This document shows, piece after piece, positions 1 to 6,658 of a stretch of DNA of 10,301 bases. Within the stretch, counting starts at the first letter, position 1. Each line of letters begins with the position of its first letter. The stretch comes from Marine Group II euryarchaeote MED-G33 (lineage in GTDB: Archaea; Thermoplasmatota; Poseidoniia; Poseidoniales; Thalassarchaeaceae), in assembly GCA_949538655.1 (NCBI GenBank), contig CATISE010000088.1:1-10301 (forward strand). The letters run 5' to 3'. The position numbers and the translations under genes were made by a program. Under the pieces are notes generated by a model. It was not told the origin of the DNA, did not search any database, and worked only from the letters and a program-made list of their open reading frames with translations.

Positions 1-681
<681 letters not shown>

Positions 682-775
682 GAGGGGGACACGATGGCAA
701 ACGGGTTTGAATCTGATGCTTCATCCCTCTCGGCTGTTCCGTTGAATTCATGAGGCGTATTCCGGTCGAACGACC
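682..775. promoter_or_regulatory. Divergent intergenic region with a palindrome abutting the start codon
   Basis: This 94-base spacer separates two divergent genes and must carry both promoters if each is transcribed alone. I see no convincing TATA box. GGTCG-AA-CGACC at 764-775 is a perfect dyad ending directly at the ATG at 776. No Shine-Dalgarno lies at normal spacing before that ATG; the nearest purine run, GAGG, is more than 15 bases upstream. Confidence 0.4.
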
Positions 776-779
776 ATGA
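750..779 (+). other. Possible 9-codon upstream ORF overlapping the next start (ATGA)
   Basis: ATG at 750 opens a nine-residue frame (MRRIPVERP) whose TGA at 777-779 overlaps the ATG (776-778) of the fatty-acid oxidation gene. The ATGA arrangement would permit translational coupling. An ORF this short is common by chance, and no Shine-Dalgarno for it is evident, so this is tentative. Confidence 0.15.
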
Positions 780-2851
780 AGCCTATCGAGACAGTCGCAA
801 TCGTCGGTGCCGGAAACATGGGTAGCGGCATTGCTCAGAAGACCGCGCAAGAAGAATTTCCCGTGCAAATGGTTGACCGCGAACAACAATGGGTTGACCG
901 TGGACAAAATACGATTGCCAAATTACTTGGTGAGGCTGTAGAACGTAGAATCTTCTCTGAAAATCAAGTCGAAGAAATTCTAGCGCGTGTTACTGGTGTT
1001 GTCGGTGTCGAAAATGTTGCTGCAGATACAGATTTAGTCATTGAAGCAGTTTTCGAGGATTTCGATGTCAAAACCGCTGTCTTCAACACTCTAGACGAAG
1101 CCTGTGGCGAGGAGACAATCCTTGCATCCAATACATCCTCCCTCAGTGTCAATGCATTGGCCGAAGCAACCGCACGGCCAGATCGATTCGTCGGTTTGCA
1201 TTTTTTCTATCACCCTGCAAAGAATCGATTGGTCGAAGTCATCCCATCAGAATTGTCCAGTGAAGAAACCATTGCACGTGTAGAGCAATATTGTAAGATG
1301 CTAGGAAAAGTTGTCATTGTTTGCAAAGACCGTCCTGGTTTTGTGGTCAACAGATTCTTTGTGCCTTGGCTCAATGAAGCCTGCTTACTCTTGGAAGAAG
1401 GAGTGGGGACGACTGCACAAATCGATGCTGTCGCATGCGCCGCTTTCGATATCGGCATGGGTCCTTTCGCACTGATGAACCTGACTGGTCCACCCATTGC
1501 TCTACACTCGACCAACTACCTAGCAGAGCAACTCGAAACACCACGATATACCGGTGCGAAGTCCCTGCAAGATCTCGTGGAGTCAGGCGTAATGTGGGAA
1601 ATCGATGATGAAACCGAATGCAATGAAGATTCCACCAAAATCATCGCTGAGCGGTTGCTGGGGCAAGTCTTTGCCGTATCCGCACAAATTGTCGCCGAAG
1701 AGATTTGCTCGATGGAGGACGTGGATCGTGGCGCTAAAGTAGGTCTTCGTTGGATGAATGGACCGTTTGAAATCATGAATGCACTCGGTCTTGAAGAAGC
1801 CCATCGGATGGCCAGTGCCTATGCTGAACTTGCAGAATTCGATCTACCCCCATTTTTTGCAATGAAAGCTGAATCCGGCCATGATTGGGAATTCAATTTT
1901 GTCGATGTTGTACAAACCGATGGAATCGCAACCGTACGTCTAAATCGACCTGAAGCGATGAATGCACTGAATGAAACTCTGGTCACCCAACTGGGTGCTG
2001 TTCTGGATGATTTGAATTCAGATTCTTCTGTGAAAACCATCGTCTTAGAAGGAGCCGGGAAGGCCTTCGTCGCAGGAGCTGATGTGAAATTCTTTGTCGA
2101 TAAAATCCGCGCAAATTCTTTCCCCGATATTTACGATTTTACAGCAACTGGCCATGATGTATTGAACAAGTTGGAAAACAGCCCGAAGACGACTGTGGCC
2201 TTGACCACTGGTTTGGCGCTAGGCGGCGGTCTTGAATTGGCTTTGGCTTGTGATTACCGAGTTGGAACTCGACGTAGCCAATTCCGATTCCCAGAAACCA
2301 ATATCGGTATCTATCCTGGATTGGGTGGAACTCAACGAACCGTTCGGATCTGTGGAGTTGAAGCCGCTCGTTGGGCTGTTCTTGCAGGAAATTTCGTCGA
2401 TTCTAAAACCGCACATGCTCTTGGAATCCTGACCCATTTGGTCGAACCTGCTGAAGTTACTACAACTGTTCAATCGATTAATACTTCTGGAAAACCAGCG
2501 AACAAATATACCGGCCAACCGCGAAATCCTGAACATCCTGTATCCGCATTTGCAAGTGCATTCTACAGCGATGGAAACATGGCTGGTCTTCTGACCGGTT
2601 CTTGCCCTGATGGATTTGATGCTGAAGATCGAAATGTAGGTCGTCAATTGAAATCTCTGAGTCGTACCGCTCCAATCGCCTTACGAATGGCGAGTGAATT
2701 GCTCGACTCTGCTGTTGATACCGGGGATAATCTCGAAGCTGGACTTGCACTAGAGTTGGCAAATCTGGAAGACATCTTTGGTACTTCAGACGCTTTGGAG
2801 GGACTCTCCGCCCTCATCGAAGGTCGCCGACCAACTTACACAAATGGCTGA
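776..2851 (+). CDS. 3-hydroxyacyl-CoA dehydrogenase / enoyl-CoA hydratase fusion
   Basis: This 691-residue bifunctional beta-oxidation enzyme should hydrate trans-2-enoyl-CoA and oxidise the resulting (S)-3-hydroxyacyl-CoA with NAD in the cytoplasm. The dehydrogenase is first: Rossmann loop GAGNMG at 11-16, acidic D34 at the end of beta-2 (favouring NAD), SNTSS at 118-122, catalytic H142 in HFFYHP, its partner E154 in LVEVI, and the KDRPGFVVNR signature at 184-193 opening the C-terminal helical domain. The crotonase half begins near 374: oxyanion-hole segment GKAFVAGADVK (428-438) and both hydratase glutamates, E487 in GGGLELAL and E507 in FPETNIG, followed by PGLGGTQR. All key residues of both activities are present. 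The dehydrogenase-first order is that of archaeal fusions; bacterial FadB has the reverse. Relatives act in beta-oxidation or crotonyl-CoA hydration; the substrate cannot be told here. The ATG abuts a palindrome and lacks a Shine-Dalgarno. Confidence 0.96.
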   Translation: MKPIETVAIVGAGNMGSGIAQKTAQEEFPVQMVDREQQWVDRGQNTIAKLLGEAVERRIFSENQVEEILARVTGVVGVENVAADTDLVIEAVFEDFDVKTAVFNTLDEACGEETILASNTSSLSVNALAEATARPDRFVGLHFFYHPAKNRLVEVIPSELSSEETIARVEQYCKMLGKVVIVCKDRPGFVVNRFFVPWLNEACLLLEEGVGTTAQIDAVACAAFDIGMGPFALMNLTGPPIALHSTNYLAEQLETPRYTGAKSLQDLVESGVMWEIDDETECNEDSTKIIAERLLGQVFAVSAQIVAEEICSMEDVDRGAKVGLRWMNGPFEIMNALGLEEAHRMASAYAELAEFDLPPFFAMKAESGHDWEFNFVDVVQTDGIATVRLNRPEAMNALNETLVTQLGAVLDDLNSDSSVKTIVLEGAGKAFVAGADVKFFVDKIRANSFPDIYDFTATGHDVLNKLENSPKTTVALTTGLALGGGLELALACDYRVGTRRSQFRFPETNIGIYPGLGGTQRTVRICGVEAARWAVLAGNFVDSKTAHALGILTHLVEPAEVTTTVQSINTSGKPANKYTGQPRNPEHPVSAFASAFYSDGNMAGLLTGSCPDGFDAEDRNVGRQLKSLSRTAPIALRMASELLDSAVDTGDNLEAGLALELANLEDIFGTSDALEGLSALIEGRRPTYTNG

Positions 2852-2868
2852 TTAGTGCTTTAATCGCC
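2846..2868. terminator. Imperfect stem-loop over the stop codon of the fatty-acid oxidation gene
   Basis: GGC(T)GATTA and TAATCGCC form eight-base arms with one bulged T and a six-base loop. The stop codon TGA (2849-2851) lies in the left arm. It sits where plus and minus-strand transcripts would converge. There is no long T tract, so it may be a 3'-end stability element rather than a true terminator. Confidence 0.35.
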
Positions 2869-2944
2869 GATGATGATCCATATTGGCTGAGTTCCAATAC
2901 GAAATTGCCTGTAGATAGAAATTAACGATACCAGCCAAAATCAT
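2852..2944 (-). CDS. Possible 30-residue small protein overlapping the 48-codon gene
   Basis: ATG at 2944 overlaps the TGA of the 48-codon ORF (ATGA), with a GGTGG run a few bases upstream inside that ORF. It reads MILAGIVNFYLQAISYW then a polar, His/Arg-rich tail and stops with TAA immediately beside the convergent enzyme's stop codon. The first 17 residues are hydrophobic enough for a membrane segment. It depends on the upstream small gene being real, and its length alone gives little support. Confidence 0.2.
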   Translation of the reverse strand: MILAGIVNFYLQAISYWNSANMDHHRRLKH

Positions 2945-3087
2945 GCTTCCACCTTCTCTTTCTTAGCGAAAATCCATAGGAACAGATTTGTCCTTGACCT
3001 GTTCTCTAATTTGTCCTTCTTGGCAGCCTCGAGTTCATCATATCCTACTTCCCATTCATCAATCCAATTTTTTAGCCATTCATCCAT
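2941..3087 (-). CDS. Candidate small charged protein (48 residues)
   Basis: No function is recognised. The ATG at 3087 is preceded at six bases by a full GGAGGT (3094-3099), one of the best ribosome binding sites in the window. A TATA-like CTAAATATAA (minus strand, around 3132-3140) lies where a start of transcription near 3111 would be predicted, leaving a leader of about 24 bases. The product begins MDEWLKNWIDEWEVGYDEL: strongly amphipathic, with four tryptophans in all, a Lys/Glu-rich middle, then LFLWIFAKKEK near the C-terminus, a short hydrophobic patch ending in lysines. That suggests a peripheral membrane or protein-binding peptide, but this is inference. It is divergent from the HxlR regulator, a common layout for a regulator and its target. 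It could be chance; promoter, Shine-Dalgarno and composition together make it better than that. Confidence 0.5.
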   Translation of the reverse strand: MDEWLKNWIDEWEVGYDELEAAKKDKLENRSRTNLFLWIFAKKEKVEA

Positions 3088-3093
3088 GTGTAT

Positions 3094-3099
3094 ACCTCC
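3094..3099 (-). promoter_or_regulatory. Strong Shine-Dalgarno of the 48-codon small gene
   Basis: Minus-strand GGAGGT, six bases before the ATG at 3087. It decides that the first of three closely spaced in-line ATGs is the start. Confidence 0.6.
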
Positions 3100-3131
3100 A
3101 ACCAGTGTGGATAGTAAACCGTTGTCGCCCG

Positions 3132-3140
3132 TTATATTTA
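3132..3140 (-). promoter_or_regulatory. TATA-like box for the minus-strand small gene
   Basis: Read on the minus strand this is TAAATATAA, close to the archaeal TATA consensus. About 25 bases further along lies 3111, which would leave a short leader containing the GGAGGT. No transcript data are available. Confidence 0.4.
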
Positions 3141-3144
3141 GACT

Positions 3145-3182
3145 GTGGAGTTGTAAAGTTTAAATTAAGGTGCAACTTCCAC
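3145..3182. promoter_or_regulatory. Inverted repeat centred on a TATA-like box, upstream of the HxlR gene
   Basis: GTGGAGTTG (3145-3153) and CAACTTCCAC (3173-3182) are inverted copies differing by one inserted base. The midpoint falls on TTTAAATT (3159-3166), the best TATA candidate for the plus-strand regulator, with a start predicted near 3188. A dimer bound to both arms would straddle the TATA box, so this is a plausible autoregulatory operator. Confidence 0.4.
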
Positions 3183-3186
3183 ACCA

Positions 3187-3202
3187 TGTTACATTGGTAA
3201 CA
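3187..3202. promoter_or_regulatory. Perfect dyad at the predicted HxlR transcription start
   Basis: TGTTAC-ATTG-GTAACA is a perfect six-base dyad with a four-base spacer, 13 bases before the ATG at 3216. It lies at the predicted start of transcription and could be an operator or form a small hairpin in the leader. Confidence 0.4.
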
Positions 3203-3215
3203 CCGAGATGAAAAT

Positions 3216-3668
3216 ATGCCTGAACCCCCGATGATTCTACCACATGATGACATGAAAGAAGTCGACTCAAGTATTGTGACAACTGAAGGAATGGGGGCCA
3301 GAATACGTCAAATATTCACTGAACATCAAAGTGAAGAGCATAACCTTGCTTGGGAAGTTGAAGCCTCTGTTGAAGCCCTAGACGTATTCACAAGTCGCTG
3401 GACGATAGAAATTCTCGCAACATTGTACATCGCGGGCGAGAGGCGCTTCAATGAATTGCGAAAATTGTTGGTTGGCATCTCAAGTCGAACGCTCTCTGAT
3501 AAATTGAGAAAATGCACGGAGAATGGATTGATTGACAGAATCGTTGTCGATGGGCCTCCAATTCGTGTCACGTATCGCTTGACCGATCATGGACAGACTG
3601 CAGGTAGATTGCTAGGGCCTCTCGTTGCTTACATGAAATTGCAGAAAGGTTCTATTCAACAAAAATAG
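3216..3668 (+). CDS. HxlR-family winged-helix transcriptional regulator
   Basis: 150 residues. The HxlR domain covers about 53-140: SRWTIEILATL, ERRFNELRKLL, GISSRTLSDKLRKC as recognition-helix region, then NGLIDRIVVDGPPIRVTYRLTDHG, the family's wing with its typical PP-x-x-V-x-Y-x-L-T pattern. Such proteins are dimeric DNA-binding regulators, often controlling a neighbouring or divergent gene. The N-terminal extension of about 50 residues is longer than usual for the family. Many HxlR proteins carry a conserved Cys just before the GxW motif that can sense oxidants; here that region reads ASVEALDVFTSRW and has no Cys, leaving only C100. Cys-based redox sensing by the usual residue is therefore unlikely. 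Later ATGs at codons 6, 13 and 26 make the exact start uncertain. Dyads at 3145-3182 and 3187-3202 suggest autoregulation, and the 48-codon gene is the obvious divergent target. Confidence 0.9.
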   Translation: MPEPPMILPHDDMKEVDSSIVTTEGMGARIRQIFTEHQSEEHNLAWEVEASVEALDVFTSRWTIEILATLYIAGERRFNELRKLLVGISSRTLSDKLRKCTENGLIDRIVVDGPPIRVTYRLTDHGQTAGRLLGPLVAYMKLQKGSIQQK

Positions 3669-3682
3669 TCGTACATAGACTA
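3666..3682. terminator. Short stem-loop over the HxlR stop codon
   Basis: TAGTC (3666-3670) and GACTA (3678-3682) pair across a seven-base loop; the first arm begins with the TAG stop. Five-base arms are weak, and it is listed because the same placement recurs at other gene ends here. Confidence 0.2.
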
Positions 3683-3684
3683 CT

Positions 3685-3700
3685 CAGTGTCCGAACACTG
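3685..3700. promoter_or_regulatory. Perfect dyad between the HxlR gene and the next wHTH gene
   Basis: CAGTGT-CCGA-ACACTG has the same 6-4-6 geometry as the dyad at 3187-3202 but a different sequence. It lies 40 bases before the ATG at 3741, suiting an operator for that gene; lack of a T tract argues against a terminator. CCAGTGT, the half-site, recurs at 3102-3108 in the divergent promoter region, which may be chance. Confidence 0.35.
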
Positions 3701-3740
3701 GACCAATTGCTTCAATAAGCACTGAACCCAAAGAGATTCG

Positions 3741-4382
3741 ATGGCACTGCTACAGCAATGGCACCGTCAGCGCCCTTGGCTCATGGCCGGGGTGGCTGCA
3801 GTTGGAGCTAGTCTTGGTGCCGTCATGCCTTGGAATTGGACCGCTTCTGGGGTGATTTCTACCCAAGCATCCAACCCGTGGGAACACCCACTTCGGCAAC
3901 GAGTTCTGCAGGTCCTTGATGCACAACCTGGTTTGGCCTATCGTGAATTACAACGTGAACTCGGTGCTGCAAACGGCACACTTCGCCATCACCTCGATGT
4001 ACTCATAGCCAATCGATCGATTACCGTGGTTCCCGTCAATGGACGATCTTGTCACTATGCGGGCGCACCACAGCAAATTGAAATTCTCAAAGAAATGAAC
4101 GTCGGAGATTCTGAGAGGGCGGCTCGAATGATGCCCGTTGGCTTATCCGGTGCTCAGCGTATCGTTGTGGCTCGCTTGATGAAGACACCCCTCCCCAAAA
4201 GTCAAGCTGAACTCAGTCGGGAATTGGGTCGCTCCCGAGCAACTGTGCATTCTGCGATCAAAGTTTTGCGCCGACGTGGTATTGTTCACAGTCATGAACT
4301 CAAGTTGGCACCTCACCTCGAAGGGTTACAGGCCTCGGGTGTTCAGTATGAATGGCTGGATGAACGTCCACTTCCCGAGTAA
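3741..4382 (+). CDS. Two-wHTH regulator with N-terminal hydrophobic segment
   Basis: 213 residues. Residues 13-29 form one hydrophobic Ala/Gly-rich segment that could span the membrane. The first winged helix is at about 48-107: HPLRQRVLQVLDAQPGLAYREL, then NGTLRHHLDVLIANRSI, ArsR/MarR-like. The second is at about 135-186: SGAQRIVVARLMKTP, then GRSRATVHSAIKVLRRRGIV, with a basic recognition region. Membrane-anchored tandem wHTH proteins are frequent in euryarchaea and are presumed to regulate transcription from the membrane; no target is known here. One oddity is that arginines before the hydrophobic segment predict N-in/C-out topology, which would put the DNA-binding domains outside. Either the segment is not a true anchor, topology is inverted, or translation begins later, at ATG 3783 or 3825, giving a soluble protein. 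It follows the HxlR gene by 72 bases on the same strand. Confidence 0.8.
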   Translation: MALLQQWHRQRPWLMAGVAAVGASLGAVMPWNWTASGVISTQASNPWEHPLRQRVLQVLDAQPGLAYRELQRELGAANGTLRHHLDVLIANRSITVVPVNGRSCHYAGAPQQIEILKEMNVGDSERAARMMPVGLSGAQRIVVARLMKTPLPKSQAELSRELGRSRATVHSAIKVLRRRGIVHSHELKLAPHLEGLQASGVQYEWLDERPLPE

Positions 4383-4472
4383 CTCCGCTCTTGCGTCTTG
4401 GACGACATAGTTAGGCCTGAGTCGCTTTTGATGTCGGAGAGGTTTTGAGCCCCCCCGCTACGGACATCGCCT
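4383..4472. promoter_or_regulatory. Spacer between the two wHTH genes
   Basis: Ninety bases, with no clear TATA box or Shine-Dalgarno for the next gene. It holds a run of seven C (4450-4456) and a widely spaced inverted pair GATGTC (4430-4435) / GACATC (4463-4468) ending just before the ATG. These could be operator half-sites, but support is weak. Confidence 0.2.
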
Positions 4473-5567
4473 ATGCTGAACATGCGATTGGCTGAACAGC
4501 CTGCACCTGCGGGCAGTCGTGATGTCAATCAACTGGTCAGTTGGATCCTCGATACGCTTGAATTCGTGCGTCGTAGTGGTGATGAATGGACTGGAGACGG
4601 GGTTCACACTCCGATTCATCGAATCCTGTGCGAACATATGCTTGCAAACCCCGGTGATGGATGGGATGCGCAAACATTGGGAGATGAATTGGGACTGTCG
4701 CCGACCGCCATACAATATCAATTGGGCAAACTCAACGAATGTGGGCTCACAGCAGCTGTCAACCGTGACGGGTGGCGTGTACATCATCTCAGAAATGGTT
4801 CTCTTTCCAATGCGGTAGAACTCATGGCCACAGAAGCAAGAATGGTTTTGCAGCAACGCCTTCAAACTCTAGAGGGGTGGATGACAGAAAGCGAAACAAG
4901 AATGGCAATTGCATCTGAGAAAAAAGATGAGGCACCATTCCACATTCAAATCCGTGGCCGAGCCCCCCTTGTTGAAGGACAGGATGAGATGGATGCATTC
5001 CTACTTGATCTTGGTTTACTAGGTGATCGTGTTCGTAGACCCACTGATGGCAGTGCCCCTCTTGGAAGATTGATGTTTGAACACCTCCTCAATGCACATG
5101 CTCCGCTTTCATTGGATGAGGCTTTGGAAAGTTGGGGTACGACCCGACCACGCCTCACTCGAACACTCGACAGATTCAGAGCTGCAGGACTTGCAGAAAG
5201 AATCCCTCGTCTTGATCGGCTCCCCGTAACCCTGTGGTCAGCTCTGCAAACACAGCATGCTCGACGAGGTAGTGATTGGTTGATGAAGAAAGGTGGACTT
5301 TCTAGAATCGATGAAAAAGTCGCAAAGAAAGTGATCAAATCATTGGAAGATGAATCGTTTAATGTGGCTACATGTGAGAAAACTTTTGCCACAATCCCAC
5401 CCAATGAACAGATGGTTTTGCTCAATTTGTTGGGTGGTAAGTTGCCCATCGGTTGGCGACTATGTGGGGCCAAAGCGAATCAGGTTTGCGAGCGTGTTTT
5501 GGCAAAAGTAGACCGGACTTTTAGACGGATTAAGCGGGTTGCAGAAACACTGGAAAAAGTCATTTAG
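4473..5567 (+). CDS. Protein with internally duplicated winged-helix domain
   Basis: 364 residues, soluble, no membrane segment. Residues 45-98 form a wHTH: PIHRILCEHMLANP, then GDELGLSPTAIQYQLGKLNECGL. Residues 193-247 repeat the pattern: PLGRLMFEHLLNAH, then ESWGTTRPRLTRTLDRFRAAGL. The [IL]xxEH[ML]L helix and the recognition helix align without gaps apart from the turn, indicating internal duplication. The segment between (99-190) is helical and polar. The C-terminal part (270-364) is Lys/Arg-rich (theoretically basic), with three short helices and KVDRTFRRIKRV near the end. It probably binds DNA or RNA, most likely as a transcriptional regulator. I do not recognise a named family. Start is ATG 4473 or 4482, with an in-frame stop at 4446-4448 limiting extension. 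It is the third wHTH gene in a row, possibly co-transcribed. Confidence 0.8.
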   Translation: MLNMRLAEQPAPAGSRDVNQLVSWILDTLEFVRRSGDEWTGDGVHTPIHRILCEHMLANPGDGWDAQTLGDELGLSPTAIQYQLGKLNECGLTAAVNRDGWRVHHLRNGSLSNAVELMATEARMVLQQRLQTLEGWMTESETRMAIASEKKDEAPFHIQIRGRAPLVEGQDEMDAFLLDLGLLGDRVRRPTDGSAPLGRLMFEHLLNAHAPLSLDEALESWGTTRPRLTRTLDRFRAAGLAERIPRLDRLPVTLWSALQTQHARRGSDWLMKKGGLSRIDEKVAKKVIKSLEDESFNVATCEKTFATIPPNEQMVLLNLLGGKLPIGWRLCGAKANQVCERVLAKVDRTFRRIKRVAETLEKVI

Positions 5568-5584
5568 TTATTTGTTAATAACTA
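5565..5584. terminator. Stem-loop between convergent genes, likely bidirectional 3'-end element
   Basis: TAGTTATT-TGTT-AATAACTA gives perfect eight-base arms with a four-base loop. The plus-strand TAG stop (5565-5567) starts the left arm and the minus-strand stop of the dihydrouridine synthase follows at 5586-5588. The stem is A/T-rich. On the plus strand it is followed within a few bases by ATTTTC. Position and symmetry suit both converging transcripts. Confidence 0.6.
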
Positions 5585-5585
5585 A

Positions 5586-6632
5586 CTATTTTCGCTTGAA
5601 TGTGTGATGTTTCAAACCTTCAGCGAGAGCAATCGCTTCTGGTACCGCCAAAGTATTATGACGACGATTTGAATAGGCTTCAAAGGCGAGATTCAGTGGT
5701 TCTCCAATCAATCTGAAATCCTTAATCGCATGAAGATGTGGCCGTAATTCACGTCCACCCGGAAGTCCTTTCGTGAATGAAATCGCATGTTGTTTCATAT
5801 TGCGCGCAGCATAGGGGCCACCAATTTCGTCAACCAATTCGACATAGCGGTTCCAGGCCCAGTGCTTTTGCCCTGCCTCACCCAAATCCCCCCATGGAGC
5901 TTCGAATTCTTCCCACCCCAATTCTGATTTGATCCGACCAAAAATACACGGGTCACCAATGGCGCCACGGCCAATCATCAAGCCTGATGCACCTGTAACT
6001 TCGAGACATAATTCAGCACTACGGGAATCGACAATGTCTCCGTTGGCAATGACTGGTACGCCATATGGTTCGACGACTTCAACGACCTGACGTATCAAAT
6101 CCCAATCAGCCACACCTCGGTATTTCTGAGCCAATGTCCGACCATGTACACAAATTCTCAAAACCCCCAATTCAGCACAGCGCTCAGCAATTTCTAGAAC
6201 TGTGATGGATCCTTGACCTGTGCCCAACCGCATCTTCACCGAGATCGGCTTGTCACTCTCCTCGATACAACGCGATACCATGGACACCAGATTGTCGGGG
6301 TCCCCCATCATTGCAGCACCTGCACAGGTTTTGGTGACTTTAGGTGCAGGACAACCAAAATTCAGATCGATAACGTCAGCAGTCTCTGACAACAAGCGAG
6401 CAGTTTCAACCATCTCATCTTCTATGCCTCCAAAAATCTGGGGAATAAATGGTGATTCTCTAGGATGTGTTTCGACCTTTGCCCATGATTTGGCATCTTT
6501 CCGACTGAGGCCACTGGCAGCAGTGAATTCGGTTGCGGTGAAATCTGCGCCCGCTTCACGAGCAAGTAAGCGATAGGCTACGTCGGTTACGCCAGCCATC
6601 GGTGCGAGGAACAATGGAACTTGTTCCGACAC
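5586..6632 (-). CDS. tRNA-dihydrouridine synthase (Dus family)
   Basis: 348 residues. Dus enzymes are FMN flavoproteins that reduce specific uridines in tRNA to dihydrouridine using NAD(P)H. The TIM-barrel landmarks are in order: FLAPMAGVTD at 8-17 (FMN binding), PQIFGG at 64-69, the signature DLNFGCPAPKV at 89-99 with catalytic C94, SVKMRLG at 131-137 with the flavin-contacting Lys, HGRTLAQKYRG at 163-173 followed by ADWD, PVIANGDI at 193-200, and GLMIGRGAIGDPCIF at 217-231 for the phosphate of FMN. The C-terminal helical domain (about 245-340) holds tRNA-binding residues in the family. Sequence is DusB-like; which uridine is modified cannot be told. The start is GTG at 6632, supported by GAGGTG at 6638-6643. 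It lies 22 bases after uS2 on the same strand and probably shares its transcript, so it would be made along with the translation machinery. Confidence 0.95.
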   Translation of the reverse strand: MSEQVPLFLAPMAGVTDVAYRLLAREAGADFTATEFTAASGLSRKDAKSWAKVETHPRESPFIPQIFGGIEDEMVETARLLSETADVIDLNFGCPAPKVTKTCAGAAMMGDPDNLVSMVSRCIEESDKPISVKMRLGTGQGSITVLEIAERCAELGVLRICVHGRTLAQKYRGVADWDLIRQVVEVVEPYGVPVIANGDIVDSRSAELCLEVTGASGLMIGRGAIGDPCIFGRIKSELGWEEFEAPWGDLGEAGQKHWAWNRYVELVDEIGGPYAARNMKQHAISFTKGLPGGRELRPHLHAIKDFRLIGEPLNLAFEAYSNRRHNTLAVPEAIALAEGLKHHTFKRK

Positions 6633-6637
6633 AGCTC

Positions 6638-6643
6638 CACCTC
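6638..6643 (-). promoter_or_regulatory. Shine-Dalgarno of the dihydrouridine synthase
   Basis: Minus-strand GAGGTG, five bases before the GTG at 6632. It decides the non-ATG start. Confidence 0.65.
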
Positions 6644-6644
6644 A

Positions 6645-6658
6645 CTGAGAGAACTCAG
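6645..6658. other. Small stem-loop over the uS2 stop codon
   Basis: CTGAG-AGAA-CTCAG has perfect five-base arms and covers the uS2 stop (6655-6657), just upstream of the dihydrouridine synthase Shine-Dalgarno. It could tune read-through or reinitiation between the two genes, but arms this short also arise by chance. Confidence 0.25.

Noticed and set aside
2219..2647. 142-codon minus-strand ORF inside the fatty-acid oxidation gene
   Set aside because: It lies wholly antisense to a well-conserved crotonase domain and is Ser/Arg-rich as expected of a shadow frame.
2988..3200. 70-codon plus-strand ORF in the spacer
   Set aside because: It has a Cys/His/Leu-rich composition unlike its neighbours, no ribosome site, and it runs through the promoter elements and opposite the better supported small minus-strand gene.
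4377..4385. GAGTAACTC palindrome over the stop codon of the two-wHTH gene
   Set aside because: Arms of four bases with a one-base centre cannot form a hairpin and are expected by chance.
4450..4456. Run of seven C before the third wHTH gene
   Set aside because: It is a single homopolymer without a partner G run or known signal; it may be a sequencing-sensitive site but nothing more is supported.
4946..5473. 175-codon minus-strand ORF inside the duplicated-wHTH gene
   Set aside because: It is antisense to the wHTH gene, rich in Ser, Arg and Pro, with no recognisable domain or ribosome site.
6220..6576. 118-codon plus-strand ORF opposite the dihydrouridine synthase
   Set aside because: It covers the FMN and catalytic motifs of the real gene on the other strand and has no independent support.
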